From: JANWYT01 sp046719465
GTDB taxonomy: Bacteria; Chloroflexota; Anaerolineae; Aggregatilineales; Phototrophicaceae
DNA length: 13,884 bases
NCBI GenBank assembly: GCA_046719465.1
Contig: JBDNCV010000104.1
Span: forward strand, 1-13,884
Direction of reading: 5' to 3'
Within the stretch, counting starts at the first letter, position 1; each line of letters starts with the position of its first letter. Shown piece by piece: positions 7,775 through 13,884 of the stretch. Below the pieces are notes generated by a model. It searched no databases and was not told the origin of the DNA. It saw only the letters and a program-made list of their open reading frames with translations. The position numbers were made by a program, and so were the translations under genes.

Positions 7775-10700
7775 ATGACCGATCGCAGACTGGGCACGTT
7801 GATCGGGCAGTACAGGGTAGAATCGCTGCTTGGTCAAGGGGGCATGGCAGCGGTCTACCAAGCAGAGGACACCCGCTCTAACCGTCGCGTTGCCATCAAA
7901 TTGGTTCACAGCCATCTGGCCTCCCAGAAGTCCGTTCAGGAGGCCTTCATGCAAGAGGCGGCGCACATCGCGCGCTTGTCGCACCCCAACATCGTGCGCA
8001 TCGTGAGCTTTGAGCGCGTCGATGATGAGCTGGTGCTGGTGATGGAGCTGGCAACCGGCGGCAACTTGCGCCAGTACATCAAGCGCATGGCTGAATCTGC
8101 CGAGCCGATCCCGCTGCTGCACGCCGTGGATATCGTGGTACAGCTCGCCAACGCCGTCCAGTACGCGCACCAGCAGGGCATGTCGCACCGTGACCTCAAG
8201 CCTGAGAACGTCGTGCTTCAGCCCTTCACCAGCGCCCCGGGCTTGTTCCCCTTTCGCCCGCTCATCACCGACTTTGGGCTTGCGCAGCTCAACGCGGCCG
8301 ATGAGAACGCCATCACCGACCAGCCAATGGGGACATACGCCTATATGTCGCCCGAGCAGGCGCTGGCCGAGAAGATCGACAGCCGCACCGACATCTACTC
8401 GCTCGGCATCATTCTTTATGAGCTGACGGTTGGCCAACTGCCGTTCAAACCGCAGACCATCGCCGAGGCCGCGCGCTTCCACGGGCGAGAGCCAGTCCCC
8501 GCGCCCTCGCGCATCCTGCCGGATTTTCCGCCCCGCCTTGAGCAGGTGATCCTCAAAGCCCTTGAGAAAGACCCCGACCAGCGCTATCAGACCGCGGCAG
8601 AATTTTCCAAAGCGCTGCTCAGCCTGCGCGGAAGCCTGACCAAAGCCAGCCCATTAGATCGCACCAACGTCATCGACGCCAGCACTGAGATGCGCCTTGT
8701 GGTCTCATCGGGCGTTGTGCCCGCTGAGGCCGCCGACGAGGACTACAGCACTCCGCCCGCTGAGGCCGCTGCTGAGCCGCCCGCAGCAGTCGAGGCTCCC
8801 CTCGTGGAAGCGCCCGCGCCCACCCCCGAGCCGCCCGCTGCCACCGTCGAAGACGCCCTGCCGCCGGACGAGCCACCCACCCTGCTGGATCCGCTGCCGG
8901 ACGAGCCGGAGCAGGCGTCCGCTGATCCAACCTCCGTCATCCGCTCTGAATCAACGACCGAGCCGCGCCGCCGCCCTGCAGGCCTGTTCGACGCCAAGAC
9001 CGATTCCTTCCGCGCCAGCGAGCTGCGCCGCGCCATCGCCAGCGCGCAGGGCAACCGCCCGCTGCTAGGAGAGGATGATGCTCTCTCGCGCACGACACAG
9101 CGCCCCCCGCTCAGCGCGCCCAGCGTGCCCGCGGATGCGCTCTCGGTCGACGACAGGACGCCGCCGCCCGCCTCCACGGCCGGCCCCCTCTCTGTCGATG
9201 ACAAAACACCGCCGCCCAACACCGACCTTGAGGATTTGCCCCTGCCCACCGAGTGGCAGGAACCCGCCCCGCGCCCAGCAGCCCCCTCCGGCGCGGGTGT
9301 GCCGATCACGGTCAAGCCGCAGCTCGAGGGACTCATCACCGAGCGCCAGCGCCAGCCGCTGCCCCCACAGCCGCCGCGCATGCTCAAGATCAGCAAGAAC
9401 GCGCCGCCTGCCACGAGTGGGGACTACCTCATCGCCATGAACGTGCTGCGCCACACCTTCGCTTTCCCGCTCGACGGGGACACGTTCAGCATTGGCACGG
9501 CAGAAGGGCAAGCCATCCAGCTCGAAGCGCAGCAGCTCTCGCGCCAGCACGCCCTCATCCAGCGCACTGATGAGGGCTTTGTCGTTATCGACCTTAACTC
9601 CACCAACGGCACATGGGTCAACGATCAAAAGCTCAACCCGCAGCAGCCAACACGCTGGAACTACGGTGACGTCTTCCGCATGGGCGATTATTGGATGACC
9701 ATCCTGCAGGGTGAGGCCGCGCCAGATAAGCCGCAGTTTGCGCCTGCCGAGCCGCGCACCCGCCCGCCGATCACTGTCACCGTTAGCAAGCAGTCCAGCG
9801 GCGCGGCCCCCGTCCCGGTGAACGCGCCGCGCTCGCCCATACCCACCGGCACATCGAGCGCCAACGCGGGCGCTGTGGCCGTCACGCCGCCGCCAGCGCC
9901 CTCACCGACGGCCGCGCCTGCCGCCCCGCGCCCCGCGCAACCTGCCGCCCGCAGCGATACGCCCGTGCGCGGCACGCCTGCCCCCAAAGGCTTCGACGCC
10001 GCGCTTGACCGCACCATCATCAGCATGGAGGAAGTCCAGTCCACCATGCTCGACGACGCCAGCGCGCCCGCTGCGGTCACCGATAAAGGCCTCGAAGGCA
10101 AAATCATCCACAACTACCGTCTCGACAAGTTCCTCGGGCAGGGCGGCATCGCCTCGGTGTATGCGGCGACGGATTTACGGCTCAATCGCCCAGTTGCGCT
10201 GAAGATTCTGCATGAAGCGCTGGCCGCGCAAGAGCCGTTCCGCAAAGCCTTCCTCGAGCAAGCGCGCATCGCCACCACGCTGGAACACCCCAACGTCGTG
10301 CGCGTGCTGGCCTACGACCAGAACGAAGAATACGTCTATATGGTGATGGAGCTGATCACCGGCGGCAGCCTGCGTCAGTACTTACGCAAACTGCGCCGCG
10401 AAGATCGCGTCCTGCCCTACACCCAGATCGTCGAGATGGGACGGCAGTTGGCCGAGGGGCTGCATTACGCCCACCAGCAGGGGCTGCTCCACCGCGACAT
10501 CAAGCCCGATAACATCGTGCTGCGCGATCAAATGGCCGCCATCCTGCAGCCAGTCCTGACCGACTTCGGCCTTGCGCAAGTCTCGGCCAACGCCATCGGC
10601 GAAACGTTCATCACCGACCAGCCCACCGTTACCTTCCCCTACATGTCGCCCGAGGCCGTGGTTGGCGCGCGCCAAGACACGCGCAGCGACGTTTATGAGA

Positions 10701-13700
10701 TCGGCGTCATCCTCTACGAGCTGACCGTCGGGCAAGTGCCTTTCCAACCGCGCTCCATTGGTGAGGCCATTCGCATGCACACGCGCGAGCCAGTCGTCCG
10801 CCCCTCGGAGCTGCGCGCGGACGTCCCGCGTGACCTCGAGCGGGTCATCATGCGCTGCCTTGAGAAAGACCCCAACAGCCGCTACCAGACCGCGATTGAG
10901 CTGGCGCGCACCCTAGAAGCCATCAGCAAGAGCGTCGAGCAAAAAGACCAAGCGTTGTTCGAGCCGGTCATCGAAGACCCAAACAAGACGCAGGTCATGA
11001 ACGCGCCCATCGACGCGCAGATGCCCTATTTCACGCCGCAGCCCGTCACCGACGACCAGATCGGCTACGACCGCCTGCTGCTCTACAGCGAAAAATACCC
11101 AACGCGCGCCATCCGCATCGAGCGCGACATCTTGACCATCGGGCGCGACGCCAACAACACCATCGTGTTGGAATGCCCCACCGCCTCGCGGCGGCACGCC
11201 CGCATCGAGCGCTTCCCCGGTGGCTTTCGTTTGATCGACCTCGGCAGCCGCAACGGCACGTACATCGCGCTCAACCGCCTGCTGCCCAACGTGGCCGAAG
11301 TGTGGGAGCCATCGCGCACGGTGCGCATCGGTGACTATTGGCTGCGTTTGGAGACTAACGTCCAGCCGCCGCGCGTCATCTCGCGCCAGCAGTTGATGCT
11401 CACCGACCTTGAAGGTGACACGCCCGCCACCAACGGCAGCTACGATCAGCCGATGGCCGCGCCTGCTGTGGCCCCGCTGCCGCCGCCGCTGCACGACCGC
11501 ATCGGCCTCACGGTCAACAACCCAGTTGTAACTGTCCAACCCGGCCAGACGGTCAGCATGTCGATGCAGATCCACAACCTCAGCAACCTCGTCGACCACT
11601 TCGTGATCAACGTGCATGGGCTGCCCTCAAGCTGGTACACGATCCACGCGGAGCCGATCTACCTGCTGCCGAACAACCGCGAGACGGCCTCGATCACCCT
11701 GCACCCGCCGCTGGCCAGCACCAGCAGCGCAGGCGCGCATGCTTTCGAGATCAGCGTGACGGCGCGCGCACAGGGGATTAAATCCGTCGCGCAGCAGTGC
11801 GCCTTGAACATCCTGCCGTTCTACACGTTCAAGATCGCCTTGCAGCCGCAGCGCGTCCGCTCGGGTGGCCGCACCGAGTTGGAGATCACCAACACCGGCA
11901 ACACCTACGACACCTACACCGTGCAAGCCCGCGACCGCGAGCTGGCCATTCGCTTCCAAGCGGACGGACGGCAGTTCTCGATCCCGCCCGGCCAGACTGA
12001 CTACGTGGCCATTCGCATGGCGGCGCGCTCGCGTCCGCTCATCGGCGTGCAAAACGTCCTGCCGTTTGAGGTTGTCGCCAACAGCTTGCAGCCTACCGTC
12101 CCCGCGCAGACCATCACGGGCGAAGTCACCGTCAAGCCATACTTCCCCGCGTGGATCATCAGCTTCTTGATGATCGGCTTGGTCTTCTGCGGCTTCTTGT
12201 TCTTCCTGCTCTACAACGCCTACACCAACACCCTGTCGATCAACAACACAGCGACCGCCGCCGCCATCGCGCTGACGCTCTCCATCACGCCCACGCCCAC
12301 GCCCACCCTCACGCTGACCCCCACGCCCACGCCGACCCTCACGCCGACCTTCACGCTGACCCCCTTCCCGACGATCTTCGGCAGCATGGGGGACATCTGC
12401 CCGGGGTCGCCGCCTTCGCGGCTGCGCGTCGGCATCGTCGGCAAGGTGGAGGAAGGGGGCGTCAACAACCGCCTGCGCGACGCGCCCAGCACCCAAGACG
12501 GCGCGATCATCGGCTTGCTGCCGCCCGGCTCCACCTTCCAGATCATCGGCGGCCCCACCTGCGACACGACCGAGTTCCTGCGCTGGTGGCAGGTCATCGC
12601 GGGCGGCCAAACCGGCTGGACGGCTGAGGGCAAGGGCGATGAGTACTACCTCGTCCCAGCCGATGCGCCGCCCAGCGCGTTCAGTGGTGCGATTGCCGTG
12701 GCCGGTGGCACAGCCTCGCCCCGCGTCAAAGGCGCGACCGATGCCGTGCTGGCCAGTTTGCCGCCTGCCGACCCCGCCGCGCTCGATCGGCAGCGCGTCG
12801 GCTTTCAACTGGCCGAGGCCACCAACGGCGCACGCTGGCCCAACGCCCTCGACCTCGTCAACGCCACGGGCGCGGGCTGGGTCAAGGTACAAGTCAGCTG
12901 GGCGGAGCTGCAGCCCAACGGGCCAAACGACATCAGTCCGGCCTTTCAGAGCTTGATCGCCAACTTGCAGGCCGCCCGTCAGAGCGGCCTGCGTGTGTTA
13001 GTCTCCATCGCCAAAGCCCCCAACTGGGCGCGCGCGGAAAGCTACCCCCGCAGCGGCCCACCCGATGACCCCGCCGCGTTTGGCCGCTTCGTGACGCTGC
13101 TGCTGCAGCAAGCCAACGGCAGCATCAACGCCGTCGAGATCTGGAATGAGCCGAACCTCGCCTACGAATGGACGGGGGCGCTGCCACGCACCGGCGCGGC
13201 CTACATGCGCTTGTTCGACGCAGGCTATCGGGCTGTCCGCGCTATCTCGCCGGAGATCGTCGTCGTCACGGCAGGCCTCGCGCCCAGCATCGATGGTGAC
13301 CTCGCCACCGATGACCGCCGCTTCCTGCGCCAGATGATCGCGGCGGGCCTCGCCAACTACCGTGACATCGCCATTGGCGTGCACCCCTACGGCTGGGCCA
13401 ATGCCCCTGACGTGCGCTGCTGCGTGGTCATCGGCGAGCGCGGCTGGAACGACAGCCCCTATTTCTACTTCCTCGACAACCTCGAGATCACCCGCACGAT
13501 CCTCACCGCAGGTGGCATCAACCGCCCGCTGTGGATCACCGAGTTCGGCTACCCGACATGGGACGGGCTGCCCGGCCAGCCGCCGGAGGAGTGGTACGGC
13601 TACCTCTCGTCGGAGGAGCAGGCCAGCTTCCTCGTGCGGGCGGTGCAGGTGGCGCACAACCTCGGCTATGTGGACAACGTGTTCTTGTGGAACTTGAACT

Positions 13701-13807
13701 TCGCCAGCGACGCCGAGCTGGCACGCAGCAGCGCCTTCAACGCCTTCAGCCTCGTCCTGCGCGACAGCGACCGACGCCCCGCCTTCCAACGCCTTTCCGG
13801 GTCCTAG
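7775..13807 (+). CDS. Dual Ser/Thr kinase, dual FHA, membrane-anchored protein with outer SH3-like and glycoside hydrolase domains
   Basis: This is a 2010-residue, probably single-pass membrane protein. Kinase 1 (about 13-285) has the GQGG loop at 20-23, Lys42, HRDLKPEN at 138-145 and DFG at 166-168. A Pro/Ala linker precedes FHA 1 (about 555-645). Kinase 2 (about 781-1050) has GQGG at 788-791, Lys810, HRDIKPDN at 906-913 and DFG at 930-932, so both kinases look active. FHA 2 (about 1098-1192) keeps Gly1123-Arg1124, Ser1138, His1141 and Asn1160-Gly1161. Two Ig-like beta domains (about 1243-1347 and 1350-1453) come before one membrane helix (1459-1480), then a Thr-Pro linker, an SH3-like domain (about 1549-1628) and a clan GH-A hydrolase domain (about 1671-2005) with WNEPN (Glu1792) and WITEFGYPT (Glu1923) as likely acid/base and nucleophile. 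The kinases should be cytoplasmic and the hydrolase outside. It starts 7 bases after the DUF4157 gene. The ribosome binding site is weak, so translation may be coupled. Substrates are unknown. Confidence 0.9.
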   Translation: MTDRRLGTLIGQYRVESLLGQGGMAAVYQAEDTRSNRRVAIKLVHSHLASQKSVQEAFMQEAAHIARLSHPNIVRIVSFERVDDELVLVMELATGGNLRQYIKRMAESAEPIPLLHAVDIVVQLANAVQYAHQQGMSHRDLKPENVVLQPFTSAPGLFPFRPLITDFGLAQLNAADENAITDQPMGTYAYMSPEQALAEKIDSRTDIYSLGIILYELTVGQLPFKPQTIAEAARFHGREPVPAPSRILPDFPPRLEQVILKALEKDPDQRYQTAAEFSKALLSLRGSLTKASPLDRTNVIDASTEMRLVVSSGVVPAEAADEDYSTPPAEAAAEPPAAVEAPLVEAPAPTPEPPAATVEDALPPDEPPTLLDPLPDEPEQASADPTSVIRSESTTEPRRRPAGLFDAKTDSFRASELRRAIASAQGNRPLLGEDDALSRTTQRPPLSAPSVPADALSVDDRTPPPASTAGPLSVDDKTPPPNTDLEDLPLPTEWQEPAPRPAAPSGAGVPITVKPQLEGLITERQRQPLPPQPPRMLKISKNAPPATSGDYLIAMNVLRHTFAFPLDGDTFSIGTAEGQAIQLEAQQLSRQHALIQRTDEGFVVIDLNSTNGTWVNDQKLNPQQPTRWNYGDVFRMGDYWMTILQGEAAPDKPQFAPAEPRTRPPITVTVSKQSSGAAPVPVNAPRSPIPTGTSSANAGAVAVTPPPAPSPTAAPAAPRPAQPAARSDTPVRGTPAPKGFDAALDRTIISMEEVQSTMLDDASAPAAVTDKGLEGKIIHNYRLDKFLGQGGIASVYAATDLRLNRPVALKILHEALAAQEPFRKAFLEQARIATTLEHPNVVRVLAYDQNEEYVYMVMELITGGSLRQYLRKLRREDRVLPYTQIVEMGRQLAEGLHYAHQQGLLHRDIKPDNIVLRDQMAAILQPVLTDFGLAQVSANAIGETFITDQPTVTFPYMSPEAVVGARQDTRSDVYEIGVILYELTVGQVPFQPRSIGEAIRMHTREPVVRPSELRADVPRDLERVIMRCLEKDPNSRYQTAIELARTLEAISKSVEQKDQALFEPVIEDPNKTQVMNAPIDAQMPYFTPQPVTDDQIGYDRLLLYSEKYPTRAIRIERDILTIGRDANNTIVLECPTASRRHARIERFPGGFRLIDLGSRNGTYIALNRLLPNVAEVWEPSRTVRIGDYWLRLETNVQPPRVISRQQLMLTDLEGDTPATNGSYDQPMAAPAVAPLPPPLHDRIGLTVNNPVVTVQPGQTVSMSMQIHNLSNLVDHFVINVHGLPSSWYTIHAEPIYLLPNNRETASITLHPPLASTSSAGAHAFEISVTARAQGIKSVAQQCALNILPFYTFKIALQPQRVRSGGRTELEITNTGNTYDTYTVQARDRELAIRFQADGRQFSIPPGQTDYVAIRMAARSRPLIGVQNVLPFEVVANSLQPTVPAQTITGEVTVKPYFPAWIISFLMIGLVFCGFLFFLLYNAYTNTLSINNTATAAAIALTLSITPTPTPTLTLTPTPTPTLTPTFTLTPFPTIFGSMGDICPGSPPSRLRVGIVGKVEEGGVNNRLRDAPSTQDGAIIGLLPPGSTFQIIGGPTCDTTEFLRWWQVIAGGQTGWTAEGKGDEYYLVPADAPPSAFSGAIAVAGGTASPRVKGATDAVLASLPPADPAALDRQRVGFQLAEATNGARWPNALDLVNATGAGWVKVQVSWAELQPNGPNDISPAFQSLIANLQAARQSGLRVLVSIAKAPNWARAESYPRSGPPDDPAAFGRFVTLLLQQANGSINAVEIWNEPNLAYEWTGALPRTGAAYMRLFDAGYRAVRAISPEIVVVTAGLAPSIDGDLATDDRRFLRQMIAAGLANYRDIAIGVHPYGWANAPDVRCCVVIGERGWNDSPYFYFLDNLEITRTILTAGGINRPLWITEFGYPTWDGLPGQPPEEWYGYLSSEEQASFLVRAVQVAHNLGYVDNVFLWNLNFASDAELARSSAFNAFSLVLRDSDRRPAFQRLSGS
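7811..10924 (+). repeat. Internal duplication of kinase modules within the 2010-residue gene
   Basis: Kinase 1 (residues about 13-285, 7811-8629) and kinase 2 (about 781-1050, 10115-10924) are close relatives. Both share ITDQP in the activation loop, YELTVGQ(L/V)PF after it, and LEKDP..RYQTA near the C-lobe end. Each kinase is followed by a linker and an FHA domain, so the kinase-linker-FHA block seems to have been duplicated as a unit. The proteins have diverged clearly, so the event is not recent. Confidence 0.8.
12149..12214 (+). other. Single transmembrane helix of the kinase-hydrolase protein
   Basis: Residues 1459-1480 are a continuous hydrophobic stretch (from AWIISFLMIGLVF to FFLLY) flanked by polar residues. 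It is the only such segment in the protein and divides the cytoplasmic kinase/FHA half from the outer SH3-like and hydrolase half. Confidence 0.9.
12287..12364 (+). repeat. Thr-Pro linker coded by an ACG-CCC style repeat
   Basis: Residues 1505-1530 are mainly TP and TL dipeptides, coded by alternating acg/acc and ccc/ccg codons. Such extended linkers commonly follow a membrane helix in Chloroflexota surface proteins and hold the outer domains away from the membrane. The repeat is a likely spot for length variation. Confidence 0.85.
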
Positions 13808-13810
13808 TAG

Positions 13811-13830
13811 GGACAAGGCCTGCCTTGTCC
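13811..13830. terminator. Small hairpin after the last stop; possible terminator
   Basis: GGACAAGG pairs with CCTTGTCC around a CCTG loop, 3 bases after a double TAG stop (13805-13810). There is no T-run after the stem, so it is not a classic intrinsic terminator. It may stabilise the transcript end or be part of the repeat that follows. Confidence 0.35.
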
Positions 13831-13884
13831 GCCTGCCTTGTCCGCCTGCCTTGTCCGCCTGCCTTGTCCGCCTGCCTTGTCCGC
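13818..13884. repeat. 13-bp direct tandem repeat, at least five copies
   Basis: The unit GCCTGCCTTGTCC repeats five times without mismatch and is cut by the window end after two more bases. The first copy pairs with the GGACAAGG just upstream. No coding role is visible; the region is intergenic. The array could continue beyond the window. Confidence 0.95.

Noticed and set aside
3822..9598. Further IQR tripeptides in the gp25 protein and in FHA 1
   Set aside because: These lie inside folded helices or strands at positions typical for those families and are probably chance, unlike the copies in disordered repeats.
11627..12892. Antisense open frame of 421 codons opposite the kinase-hydrolase gene
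   Set aside because: It is Arg/Gly/Asp-rich without a fold signature, and part of it is just the mirror of the Thr-Pro linker.
13818..13884. CRISPR array at the window end
   Set aside because: The 13-bp units are directly adjacent with no spacers, and no cas gene is nearby.
1..13884. tRNA, rRNA, insertion sequence or riboswitch
   Set aside because: The window is almost fully coding, with gaps of at most 21 bases between genes. No transposase, structured RNA signature or terminal inverted repeats were seen.

Overview
The window reads as the baseplate end of an extracellular contractile injection system (eCIS, the Afp/PVC/MAC-like class of headless phage-tail nanomachines). An unusually large signalling gene follows it. 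The DNA is GC-rich. The Ser/Thr kinase plus FHA architecture, the Thr-Pro linker after a single membrane helix and the SH3-like extracytoplasmic domain together suggest a Chloroflexota (Anaerolineae-type) bacterium. That is an inference from protein style; no rRNA or other marker gene is present.

All eight genes lie on the plus strand, with gaps of 17, 15, 17, 21, -1, 17 and 7 bases, so they look like one operon. In order they are: (1) the 3' part of a disordered, repeat-rich protein carrying many TIQR motifs, cut by the window start; (2) an Afp7-like tube/baseplate adaptor with a LysM-like tail; (3) a VgrG-like (gp27-gp5) spike, Afp8-like; (4) a gp25 baseplate wedge protein, Afp9-like; (5) a large baseplate assembly protein, Afp11-like; (6) a tail protein I domain fused behind an N-terminal FHA domain, Afp12-like; (7) a DUF4157 protein with an HExxH motif and acidic PIQR repeats; (8) a 2010-residue membrane protein with two kinase domains, two FHA domains, two Ig-like domains, one transmembrane helix, an SH3-like domain and a clan GH-A glycoside hydrolase domain. 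Tube, sheath, ATPase, tape-measure and cap genes are not in the window and would lie outside it. No PAAR tip gene is present.

The most notable theme is phosphothreonine signalling built into an injection machine. A phosphopeptide-binding FHA domain sits on a structural baseplate protein, and a dual Ser/Thr kinase with its own FHA domains is encoded in the same gene run. By analogy with the PpkA/Fha threonine-phosphorylation pathway of type VI secretion, the kinase could control assembly, membrane docking, release or firing of the particle. Its outward-facing hydrolase could sense or open the envelope. The repeat protein and the DUF4157 protein share an IQR short motif, which suggests a common docking or processing site. 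These links are hypotheses from layout and motifs.

After the last stop codon lies a small hairpin, then a 13-bp direct repeat that runs to the end of the window.
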